Assembly (NCBI GenBank): GCA_023417955.1
Contig: JAEZDW010000277.1
Span: forward strand, 1-8,508
Direction: 5' to 3'
Length of the DNA stretch: 8,508 nt
Source of the DNA: Bacteroidota bacterium
Lineage (GTDB): Bacteria; Bacteroidota; Bacteroidia; Cytophagales; Cyclobacteriaceae
Every line of letters begins with the position of its first letter. Position 1 is the first letter of the stretch. Both the position numbers and the translations under genes were made by a program. Of the stretch, positions 1 through 6,570 are shown one piece after another. Below the pieces are notes generated by a model that searched no databases, was not told where the DNA came from, and saw only the letters and a list, made by a program, of their open reading frames with translations.

Positions 1-945
1 GACAGCCAGGACGAAAAACGAAACAAGGCCGACTTTGCACTCTGGAAGAAAGCCTCCCCTTCCCATATCATGCGGTGGCCATCACCGTGGGGTCCCGGAT
101 TTCCCGGATGGCATATCGAATGTACCGTAATGAGCACAAAGTACCTTGGTGAAACATTTGATATCCACGGTGGCGGTATGGACCTCAAGTTCCCGCACCA
201 CGAGTGTGAGATTGCGCAGGCCGTCGGCGCATACGGTAAACAACCTGTGCGCTACTGGATGCATTCCAATATGCTCACCGTCAACGGACAAAAGATGAGC
301 AAATCCCTGGGCAACTCCTTCCTTCCGGATGAATTGTTCTCAGGCAGCCATCCGTTGCTGGAAAAAGGTTTCTCTCCTATGACCGTAAGGTTCTTCATGC
401 TGCAGTCGCATTATTCGAGCACGCTCGACTTTTCGAATGAAGCTCTCAACGCAGCCGAAAAAGGTTATCGCAAACTGGCGCAAGCGCTCTCCACGTTGAA
501 GAAGATAGAATATCCCGAGGGTAGCAAGAATGTCAACAAAACGCTGACTGAATCGCTCGAAACCTCCTTCCGCGAACTGTACCAGCACATGGGCGACGAC
601 TTCAATACAGCACGCACATTGGCCTCGCTGTTTGAACTCGCTGCAAGAATTAACGACTTCAAGTCCGGGAATCAGTCTCTCGCAGAAATAAGCAAAGAAA
701 CATTTGACGAACTCAAGCGAAATTACGTTGGCTTTATGGAGGACGTCCTTGGTTTCCGCGAAGAAGAAGTACATAATCATGAAATCCTGAATGGACTGAT
801 TGACGTGTTGATTGAAATGCGTAAGAAAGCCAGAACCGATCGCAACTACGCGCTTTCCGACAAAATCAGAGATGATTTGAAGAAAGTTGGCGTTCAGTTG
901 AAGGATGGCAAGGACGGGGAGATGAGCTACACGATCGAACAATAG
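1..945 (+). CDS. cysS: Cysteinyl-tRNA synthetase, 3' part (5' end outside window)
   Basis: This cytoplasmic class I aminoacyl-tRNA synthetase charges tRNA-Cys with cysteine using ATP. The frame is open from base 1, so the 315 visible residues are the C-terminal two-thirds; the first catalytic motif (HIGH) and the first zinc cysteine lie upstream of the window. Visible residues, counted from base 1, start with the DFALWKK block (about 11-17) and RWPSPWG-PGFPGWHIEC, whose Cys41 matches a zinc ligand. The FPHHECE segment (64-70) supplies the zinc-binding His and Glu. KMSKS, the ATP-binding loop, is at 98-102. A helical DALR-type anticodon-binding region follows, and the C-terminus carries ALSDKIRDDL and a KDGKDGE tail, both typical of the family. 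The usual HHENE reads HHECE here, which I recall as common in Bacteroidota. A methionine at base 70 is internal and is not the start. The call is very secure. Confidence 0.97.
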   Translation, partial: DSQDEKRNKADFALWKKASPSHIMRWPSPWGPGFPGWHIECTVMSTKYLGETFDIHGGGMDLKFPHHECEIAQAVGAYGKQPVRYWMHSNMLTVNGQKMSKSLGNSFLPDELFSGSHPLLEKGFSPMTVRFFMLQSHYSSTLDFSNEALNAAEKGYRKLAQALSTLKKIEYPEGSKNVNKTLTESLETSFRELYQHMGDDFNTARTLASLFELAARINDFKSGNQSLAEISKETFDELKRNYVGFMEDVLGFREEEVHNHEILNGLIDVLIEMRKKARTDRNYALSDKIRDDLKKVGVQLKDGKDGEMSYTIEQ

Positions 946-1014
946 CGTTGCGGGAAAGCCTTCAGCGCCGACAAACTGTTCACCGAAACCGACTACGATT
1001 TTTTCGACAACGAC

Positions 1015-2841
1015 ATGCGCGAACGACTCCGTATATTTTTTCAACTTACAGTTTTTTGGCTCTCATTCATGGTCGTGGCCAGGGTGATCTTCCTCGCATA
1101 CAATTATGACTACACCGAAACGCTGACGTTGGCCGAACAGGCACTCACTGTGCTCTACGGATTCCGCATGGATGCGAGTATGGCAGGATACTTTCTCATG
1201 TTCAGCGGTCTCATGCTGACACTATCCGTCTTCAATAACTCGGCCTGGTTCGGGCGGATTTTGCGTTGGACAACGGTCGCACTATTGTTCCTTTGTTCAT
1301 TTCTGATTGTTGTAGACGTGGAACTGTACCGTCATTGGGGTTTCAGACTAAACACAACACCGTTGATGTACATCAGTAAAGAGGCCGTCGGAAGTGTGGA
1401 TCCGCTGGTGGCGGGAAAGCTCCTGCTGTTATTTATCCTGCTTTTCTCCACAGCTGTGATCATATTCCTCCGCAAGCTCGCACCGCGAATACGATACCTG
1501 GGCGAAGCTCATCCGAAGGTCGCTATTCCCCTGTTTATTCTCACTGCCCTTATGTTTCTTCCAATTCGCGGCAGCTTTACGGTCGCGCCGATGAATACGG
1601 GCTTCGTCTATTTTCACAACTCAAAAGCCTACGCAAACCACAGTGCAGTTAATGTTGTTTGGAATTTCCTCTACAACGCGCGCAAGGCATCCAAGGCTGG
1701 ATACCCTGAGAATTTCTATGACCGGGAGAAGACCAGTCAACTCTTCTCGTCCTTATACAATGTGCCTGACTCCACCTCCCTGGTGCTGCACACAAGCAGG
1801 CCGAATATCATCATGATTATTCTCGAAAGTTTCACCGCCGGAGTAGTCGAGCCGTTGGGAGGCCGACCGGGAATTACCCCCAACCTGAATGCATTATGCC
1901 GCGAGGGGATTTTGTTTGACAGCATTTACGCGAGCGGCGACAGAACAGATAAAGGTATGATAGCCATACTCAGCGGCTACCCGGCACAACCTCAAACATC
2001 AATAATCAAGTTTCCTGCGAAGACTGAACGACTTCCCCAGCTAAACAGATTCATCAAGGAACTGGGCTACCGGACTTCGTTCATCTATGGTGGCGATATC
2101 GACTTCGCAAACTTCCGGTCATACCTTAACAGCAGTGGCTTCGATCATCTGACGACGCTCGATGACTTCGACGACGAGCTATACACATCCAAGTGGGGCG
2201 TGCACGACCATCACATGTTCAGGCGCGCCATGGAAGAACTCGACACAACAAGCGGTCCCTTCTTCAAGGTAATCCTTACGCTGAGCAGTCACGAGCCTTT
2301 TGACGTTCCCATCGAACCGCTGCTCCAGGGAAATGATACCGAAACCTTGTTCCTTAATTCCTGCCACTATACCGATCAGACTCTCGGAACCTTCGTTGAA
2401 TATTGCAAAACTATGCCGTGGTGGAAGAACACCCTGCTTGTGATTACAGCCGATCACGGACACCGTCATCCCGGTGACCGCGAACTGCATGATCCTGCCC
2501 GCTACCACATTCCTCTTCTATTCACTGGTGGTGCCGTGACTAAGGATTCCGTCAGCCATCTGATTGGCAGCCAGACTGACATTGCACGAACGTTGCTGGC
2601 CCAACTTGGCAGACCAACAAATGTTTTCACCTTTAGCAAAGATCTGCTTAACGCGAAATCAAAACCGTTTGCACCATACTTTTTTACTGACGGTTTTGGC
2701 TTCGTAACCCCGGACGGCCACGTTGCCTACGACAATGCAGGCAAGCGTTTCCTGCACCCGGGAAGCCGGGAAGACGTGCAGGAAGCCGGTAAAGCTTATC
2801 AGCAAATGCTGTACACCAACTATAACGCGATTGACAAATAA
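1015..2841 (+). CDS. LTA synthase-family membrane sulfatase-fold transferase
   Basis: This is a 608-residue inner-membrane protein with an extracytoplasmic alkaline-phosphatase/sulfatase-fold domain, the layout of LtaS-type phosphoglycerol transferases. Five hydrophobic helices are visible at about 8-29, 55-74, 82-104, 132-152 and 168-185. A linker leads to the catalytic domain from about 262. Expected metal and active-site residues are present: Glu271 in IILESF, the nucleophile-position Thr311 in SGDRTDKG, and Asp480-His481 in TADHGH. Probable substrate-binding histidines are His426 (SSHEPF) and His451 (CHYTD). The ATG at 1015 lies 69 bases after cysS and just before helix 1; no other good start lies between them. 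A barrel-like exported protein follows after 10 bases. Gram-negative bacteria lack lipoteichoic acid, so the acceptor is unknown. Transfer of phosphoglycerol or phosphoethanolamine to an envelope glycan or lipid is an inference. The family is secure, the substrate is not. Confidence 0.9.
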   Translation: MRERLRIFFQLTVFWLSFMVVARVIFLAYNYDYTETLTLAEQALTVLYGFRMDASMAGYFLMFSGLMLTLSVFNNSAWFGRILRWTTVALLFLCSFLIVVDVELYRHWGFRLNTTPLMYISKEAVGSVDPLVAGKLLLLFILLFSTAVIIFLRKLAPRIRYLGEAHPKVAIPLFILTALMFLPIRGSFTVAPMNTGFVYFHNSKAYANHSAVNVVWNFLYNARKASKAGYPENFYDREKTSQLFSSLYNVPDSTSLVLHTSRPNIIMIILESFTAGVVEPLGGRPGITPNLNALCREGILFDSIYASGDRTDKGMIAILSGYPAQPQTSIIKFPAKTERLPQLNRFIKELGYRTSFIYGGDIDFANFRSYLNSSGFDHLTTLDDFDDELYTSKWGVHDHHMFRRAMEELDTTSGPFFKVILTLSSHEPFDVPIEPLLQGNDTETLFLNSCHYTDQTLGTFVEYCKTMPWWKNTLLVITADHGHRHPGDRELHDPARYHIPLLFTGGAVTKDSVSHLIGSQTDIARTLLAQLGRPTNVFTFSKDLLNAKSKPFAPYFFTDGFGFVTPDGHVAYDNAGKRFLHPGSREDVQEAGKAYQQMLYTNYNAIDK

Positions 2842-2851
2842 CCCATACGGT

Positions 2852-3574
2852 ATGCGAAAACAGATTTTGCTCTTGACATTTCTCCTTTGCGCAACGGCAG
2901 GGCTGGCTCAGAATGTAGGATTGTCGTTTTCTTACTTCATCCCCAAAGACGGATACTTCTCAACTCCCATAAGTCCGTTTTCAATACGCGGACTTGGTGT
3001 TGACCTCACGCGAAACATCGCCATTGAAACCGGCGCATCGCTCTACCGCATGTCGGGCCTTAACATGAAAGATCTTCCAATCAAAAGCAAAGAACCTTTC
3101 GTCGGACCGAATTTCACAATATTCGTTCCTGTTGAACTTGTGCTGCAGCTTCCCGCACAGGGTTTCCAGTTTGATATCAAAGGCGGCGCTTTCGGATTTT
3201 ACGGATTCGCACACAAACTCAATTATGGAAATATTGACCGGGCGATTCGAAAATATGAAGGGTGGGAAGTCGCGAATAGTTCGTTCAGTTACAAAAACAA
3301 CCCCGGATGGGGCTACCACTTCGGTGTTGAGCTTACGGTAAATGTCACGTCACAGTTTGGAATCTCGCTTGAGACAAATTACCTGGCCGGGCAGTCCGCG
3401 TTTCCACTCAAAGGCTCGTACACAGGCGGTAGCCAGTCGCTGGAAACCGTTATCGTCGATGAAGCATTTCGCGATGGAAAAATCGACTTCACCGGACTGG
3501 AGTTTTCCATCGGAATAATCTTTGATACTTCGGGAGGTGGGCCGCCAAAAAGAAACACAAAACGAAGACGATAA
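2852..3574 (+). CDS. Exported barrel-like protein, probably outer membrane
   Basis: I do not recognise a named family. The 240-residue product starts with a signal peptide (MRKQILLL..., hydrophobic to about residue 16) and a likely signal peptidase I site after GLA at residue 19, before Gln20. The mature part alternates polar and hydrophobic residues in short strands separated by Gly/Asn turns (for example GLGVDLTRNIAIETGASLYR, then YHFGVELTVNVTSQFGISLE), which is the texture of a small outer-membrane beta-barrel. The last strand ends in IGIIF, and an odd Gly/Pro-rich basic tail ending KRNTKRRR follows it. The open frame extends upstream to 2723, but that part overlaps the preceding gene and lacks secretion features, so I start at the ATG at 2852, 10 bases after the upstream stop. 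Co-transcription and coupling with the LTA-synthase-like gene are likely. A lipoprotein is unlikely because Cys13 has no proper lipobox. Confidence 0.8.
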   Translation: MRKQILLLTFLLCATAGLAQNVGLSFSYFIPKDGYFSTPISPFSIRGLGVDLTRNIAIETGASLYRMSGLNMKDLPIKSKEPFVGPNFTIFVPVELVLQLPAQGFQFDIKGGAFGFYGFAHKLNYGNIDRAIRKYEGWEVANSSFSYKNNPGWGYHFGVELTVNVTSQFGISLETNYLAGQSAFPLKGSYTGGSQSLETVIVDEAFRDGKIDFTGLEFSIGIIFDTSGGGPPKRNTKRRR

Positions 3575-3614
3575 AGTCGTCAAGGTGTATTCCGGCGAAT
3601 CGGAGAGTCTTCGT
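3562..3614. repeat. Nested inverted repeats over two convergent stop codons
   Basis: The outer arms are ACGAAGAC (3562-3569) and GTCTTCGT (3607-3614), a perfect 8-base inverted repeat with 37 bases between. Inside and partly overlapping it is a tight hairpin, GACGA (3567-3571), loop TAAAG, TCGTC (3577-3581), whose loop holds the TAA stop of the plus-strand gene and whose 3' arm enters the TGA of the minus-strand gene. The two structures share bases and so cannot both form. No T-run follows on either strand, so a classical intrinsic terminator is not shown. It could serve as a weak two-way terminator, or be chance. Confidence 0.3.
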
Positions 3615-3828
3615 AAAAGTGCGTTTCAAATGTCTTGTCGGAAGTCCGCTTGTCTTTTAGTATCCGGATAACCATCCAAATCAACAGGCCCTGACTCAAC
3701 ACCAGCAGCCAGAATGCTACTGCAAATCCAAGGGGTAACACAGACGCAATTATGTATACGAGTACAACTCCTGTTGTAAGCGAAATCACAGCGCTGATGC
3801 TCTTCATCGTCAATTCGTTTATCAGCAT
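3580..3828 (-). CDS. Small two-helix membrane protein, unknown function
   Basis: This encodes 82 residues. Two hydrophobic segments are visible, at about 11-31 and 36-56 (the second rich in Leu, Trp and Val), joined by a very short turn at about 32-35 and followed by a charged tail with the segments KTFETHFYEDS and IRRNTP. The tail would face the cytoplasm or periplasm depending on topology, and the Lys/Arg just after helix 2 favours cytoplasmic by the positive-inside rule. I have the impression of similar small proteins in other Bacteroidota with an acidic FYED-type tail, but I know of no function. The start used is the ATG at 3828; the ATG at 3807 (MKSIS) would remove seven residues without touching a helix. 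The stop lies 5 bases from that of the convergent upstream gene, and the gene is divergent from the NIPSNAP gene. Real gene: likely. Function: unknown. Confidence 0.7.
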   Translation of the reverse strand: MLINELTMKSISAVISLTTGVVLVYIIASVLPLGFAVAFWLLVLSQGLLIWMVIRILKDKRTSDKTFETHFYEDSPIRRNTP

Positions 3829-3862
3829 AGCATTCTGCCTTTTATTTCATCATCAAGATAGG

Positions 3863-3870
3863 TACATTCG
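3863..3870 (+). promoter_or_regulatory. Possible Bacteroidota -7 element for the NIPSNAP gene
   Basis: TACATTCG matches seven of eight positions of the Bacteroidota -7 consensus TAnnTTTG. It lies in the divergent gap, and transcription from about 3877 would give a leader of some 27 bases to the ATG at 3904. No good TTG -33 element is found at the expected distance, so the call is weak. If true, it also argues against the alternative ATG at 3874. Confidence 0.25.
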
Positions 3871-3903
3871 TCGATGCGAAACGAACAGAACGCTCACGCC
3901 TTT

Positions 3904-4674
3904 ATGAAAAAATTCTCTTATATCCTGGCGATCATTCTCCTGACCACATTGCACACTTCCGCACAGACGGATCGTGAGTACTACCAGATCAGGATCTACC
4001 ACTTAAAAACCGATGCCCAGCTTGCAACCGTTGAAACGTATCTTGAAAAAGCTTTGCTCCCCGCCTTCCATGAAGCGGGCGTAAAAAACGTCGGAGTATT
4101 CAAGCCTGCGTTAATCGACACTGCCGAACAGCGCATCTACATATTAATCCCGTACAGAAGTATTAATGACATTGCTGCCACTGATGAAAAAATTCAAAAA
4201 ATTTTACAGTCATCTTCATCCGCGCAGGCATACAGGGACGCAACATTTGAAAATCCACCTTACCAACGCATGGAGGTTATACTTTTAAAAGCCTTCAAAC
4301 TGCATCCGAAGCTGACCACGCCGTCACTCAACGGACCGCGGGCTGAACGTATATATGAACTTCGCAGCTACGAGGGGCACACCGAGAAAATTTCTCAGAA
4401 CAAGATTCACATGTTCAACGAGGGTGGTGAGATTCCCCTCTTTGATCGATTGGGCTTCAACGCGATTTTTTACGGGGAAGTAATTGCCGGCAGCAAGATG
4501 CCTAACCTGATGTATATGACGTCATTTGATAACAGGCAGGAACGCGACCAGCACTGGCAGACCTTTGGCGCCGACCCCGAATGGAAGAAGCTGTCGTCAA
4601 TGGCGATGTATCAGAAAAATGTTTCTCATATCGACATTCATTTGCTGCGGCCGACCTCGTATTCGGATTTTTAG
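3904..4674 (+). CDS. Exported protein with two NIPSNAP domains
   Basis: The product is 256 residues from the ATG at 3904. A signal peptide is clear (MKKFSYILAI..., cleavage after SA at residue 20, before Gln21), so the protein is likely periplasmic or otherwise outside the cytoplasm. Two tandem NIPSNAP-like units (ferredoxin-like alpha/beta folds of the dimeric barrel type) follow. The first starts at YYQIRIYHLK (about 26-35) and runs to about 130; the second starts at RIYELRSYEG (about 149-158) and runs to near the end. The second ends with conserved-looking WQTFGADPEWKKL and IHLLRP segments. An upstream in-frame ATG at 3874 would add ten polar residues before the signal peptide, so I prefer 3904. 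The biochemical role of bacterial secreted NIPSNAP proteins is not settled. The gene stands alone, divergent from a small membrane protein and convergent on prs with 4 bases between stops. Confidence 0.88.
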   Translation: MKKFSYILAIILLTTLHTSAQTDREYYQIRIYHLKTDAQLATVETYLEKALLPAFHEAGVKNVGVFKPALIDTAEQRIYILIPYRSINDIAATDEKIQKILQSSSSAQAYRDATFENPPYQRMEVILLKAFKLHPKLTTPSLNGPRAERIYELRSYEGHTEKISQNKIHMFNEGGEIPLFDRLGFNAIFYGEVIAGSKMPNLMYMTSFDNRQERDQHWQTFGADPEWKKLSSMAMYQKNVSHIDIHLLRPTSYSDF

Positions 4675-4678
4675 AACG

Positions 4679-5602
4679 TCAGATTGAACTTAAGCTGCGG
4701 TTGCTTACCAGCAATTTGATTGCACGCGCAAGCAATTCAGCACAACTCACAACCTCTACTTTGGGATGATCAACGTGCTCAATCACCGAGTCTGAGATGT
4801 ACAATTTCTTAATACCGGAGCGCTCAAGATTTTCCAGTGCCGATCCACTGAGAATGCCATGCGTACAATAAGCGCATACGGATTTTGCACCGTGCTCAAG
4901 CAGTAAGTCCGCAGCCTTTGTCAGCGTGCCCGCTGTATCCACCAGGTCGTCGATAATGATAACGTTTCGCCCTTCCACCTCGCCGATGATTTCCATGTGG
5001 GCTACCTGATTGGGCTTAAGTCGCTCCTTGTTTATCACCACCATCTCTGCATCGATGTGTTTCTTGTATTGTTTGATGCGCTTGATGCCACCGAAATCAG
5101 GACTGCAGAGGCATAGGTTTTCCTGCGCATTGGCCTTGATATGATCCACGAATAACCGTAACGATGATAACGGATCCATCGGCACCTTGTAAAATCCTTC
5201 TATGGCATTTGTGTGAAGGTCGAGCGTGATAATCCGATTCGCACCCATCAGTTGAATGATATCAGCAACCATGCGTGAAGCGATGGAAGTGCGCTGGTTG
5301 TCGCGTCGCTCCTGACGACTATGCGGAAGATATGGTAAAACAAGCACTACCTCCTTTGCAGATGAACGGCGCGCCGCATCCACCGTGAGCAACATTTCGA
5401 AGAAGTTTTCATAGGGCATTTGCACCTTCGCCACCAAAAAAACAAGTTGTCCGCGAACGCTTTCATTGAAGCGAACAAACAATTCACCGTCTGAAAATTT
5501 CTCGCGATGCAAGGTGTGCAACGGCAATCCGAGGTGATCAGCAATATTTTTTCCAAGGGGAGCGCCTGACGACGTCGCGTAGATCTTTATTGAATTTTCC
5601 AT
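4679..5602 (-). CDS. prs: Ribose-phosphate pyrophosphokinase (PRPP synthetase)
   Basis: This cytoplasmic enzyme makes PRPP from ribose 5-phosphate and ATP, feeding nucleotide, NAD, His and Trp synthesis. The product is 307 residues, close to the family norm. Motifs in order: FSDGE (36-40), the ATP-site segment SRQERRD (95-101), DLH with metal-ligand His130 (128-130), SPDFGG (167-172), the catalytic flexible loop with Lys192 and Arg194 in NKERLKPN, and the PRPP loop DDLVDTAGT (218-226). The open frame extends to a TTG at 5626, but the ATG at 5602 places the first strand (KIYATSSG) as in other Prs proteins. Compared with housekeeping Prs it is divergent: the common QST..P.NDN region reads AKVQMPYEN, and ARQDRKD reads SRQERRD. 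It may be a second paralog. It lies 73 bases downstream of the Nudix fusion on the same strand, probably in one transcript. Confidence 0.93.
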   Translation of the reverse strand: MENSIKIYATSSGAPLGKNIADHLGLPLHTLHREKFSDGELFVRFNESVRGQLVFLVAKVQMPYENFFEMLLTVDAARRSSAKEVVLVLPYLPHSRQERRDNQRTSIASRMVADIIQLMGANRIITLDLHTNAIEGFYKVPMDPLSSLRLFVDHIKANAQENLCLCSPDFGGIKRIKQYKKHIDAEMVVINKERLKPNQVAHMEIIGEVEGRNVIIIDDLVDTAGTLTKAADLLLEHGAKSVCAYCTHGILSGSALENLERSGIKKLYISDSVIEHVDHPKVEVVSCAELLARAIKLLVSNRSLSSI

Positions 5603-5675
5603 GAAAACTGTTTCCGTGGCCGGCAAGATACGAGAAGATGCACCGGACGGGCAAGGATTTTTAGCACCCGTACAA

Positions 5676-6551
5676 CTACTTTAAATAAACATTCAACAAA
5701 TGCTCAAACAATGGCTGATGTTCGCGCGCAGTTTTACCATCTTCCACCATCGTTTTTATCTTTGACAAGCTGAACCAATCGATAGCCTCAATATCATCGG
5801 ATGCTTCCGGATTTCCACCTGTGATATCACATGAAAACAGTGTCGTGATGATTTTGTCTTTCTCAAGCCGGTAACGCCAATCGTCAATCCGGAACGATCC
5901 TTCGTATTGAAGCGGCGAATGTTTGATCGGCCCACATTCCTCTGCCAACTCGCGTCTTGCTGCCTCTTCAAATGAAGCGTCATCAGTATCGGAGAATCCG
6001 CCGATAAGACGCCATTTCTTGTCAATACCCTTTCTTCCAAGGAGGATTTCGGTGCGGTGATTTCTAAATACAGCAATATCCACAGTTGGCAGTACACGAC
6101 TATATGCTGATGCATGCGCGAACACAACGCCGTCCCTGAATGTCTCAACATCCGGTTGTTCCTCAGGCTCGTGATCGTCTGCCTCACGATCCGGAAGCGG
6201 TTTAGTTGGAAAACTGCCTGAATAGCGCGCGACAAAACGCTCCGGATGGCCGTAGAGAACAACAGAATTTTCGGGAAACGCTTTCAGAATGAGTTCATCC
6301 AACTGCCCCGACCACGTTTCGTCAAGCGGATGATCACGCAAATGCAAAACAGAAATCCCCGGAACGGAAGCTTTAAGCATTGCCTTTCGCGATTCCACAC
6401 TTAGCGGATTAGCCTGGCTTGAAGGAAGCTTTGACTCCCCCAAAACGATCGCCGTCTCGTCATTCTCACGCCGTACGTACTCAATAACTTCAGAAATCCC
6501 CTTGGTCAATCGAGCCGATTGAAACCGGGCGATAATTATTCCTGTTTTCAT
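5676..6551 (-). CDS. NMN adenylyltransferase-like/Nudix hydrolase fusion, N-domain degenerate
   Basis: The 291-residue protein has the layout of bifunctional NadM-Nudix enzymes (NMN adenylyltransferase plus ADP-ribose pyrophosphatase). The N-terminal nucleotidyltransferase-like domain spans about 1-120: IIIARFQ (5-11), VLGES (36-40), NPLSVESR (48-55), VLYGHPERF (98-106) and SGSFPT (111-116). The catalytic HxGH position reads TKGI (16-19), and I find no SxTxxR motif; a stretch rich in Asp/Glu (121-136) lies there instead. The Nudix domain (about 150-291) looks intact: GGFSDTDD...EEAARRELAEECG (184-207), with Arg200, Glu201, Glu204, Glu205 and Gly207 in the expected places. Its box is one residue longer than GX5EX7REUXEEXGU and lacks the first Glu. 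Likely activity is hydrolysis of ADP-ribose or a related nucleotide to AMP and ribose 5-phosphate, while NAD synthesis looks unlikely. The prs gene follows. The ATG at 6551 is well placed. NrtR repressors also carry Nudix domains, but no winged-helix end is seen here. Confidence 0.85.
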   Translation of the reverse strand: MKTGIIIARFQSARLTKGISEVIEYVRRENDETAIVLGESKLPSSQANPLSVESRKAMLKASVPGISVLHLRDHPLDETWSGQLDELILKAFPENSVVLYGHPERFVARYSGSFPTKPLPDREADDHEPEEQPDVETFRDGVVFAHASAYSRVLPTVDIAVFRNHRTEILLGRKGIDKKWRLIGGFSDTDDASFEEAARRELAEECGPIKHSPLQYEGSFRIDDWRYRLEKDKIITTLFSCDITGGNPEASDDIEAIDWFSLSKIKTMVEDGKTAREHQPLFEHLLNVYLK

Positions 6552-6570
6552 AGTTATGGCAACAAGGTCT

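Noticed and set aside
340..1044. Long open frame (234 codons) on the minus strand opposite cysS
   Set aside because: It lies antisense to the well-conserved cysS and its translation shows no recognisable motif; it is best explained as a codon-bias shadow.
2723..2851. Extended N-terminus for the barrel-like protein
   Set aside because: This part overlaps the LTA-synthase-like gene and would bury the signal peptide; the ATG at 2852 directly precedes the signal peptide.
5603..5675. Hairpin between the Nudix gene and prs acting as attenuator or terminator
   Set aside because: Only a 5-base stem (ACGGG/CCCGT) with a 15-base loop was found, with no T-run; too weak to call.
5756..6262. Open frame of 168 codons on the minus strand in another frame of the Nudix gene
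   Set aside because: It overlaps the Nudix fusion out of frame, and the Nudix box and other motifs are in the frame already assigned.
4679..6551. NARP1-type phage NAD-rebuilding or defence-related operon
   Set aside because: There is a Prs homolog, but no Namat-like partner, phage gene or NADase effector is present. Kept only as a substrate question for the Prs-like enzyme.
5676..6551. NrtR transcriptional regulator
   Set aside because: NrtR proteins have a C-terminal winged helix and an altered Nudix box; this protein ends with a normal Nudix C-terminus and keeps the catalytic REL-x-EE residues.
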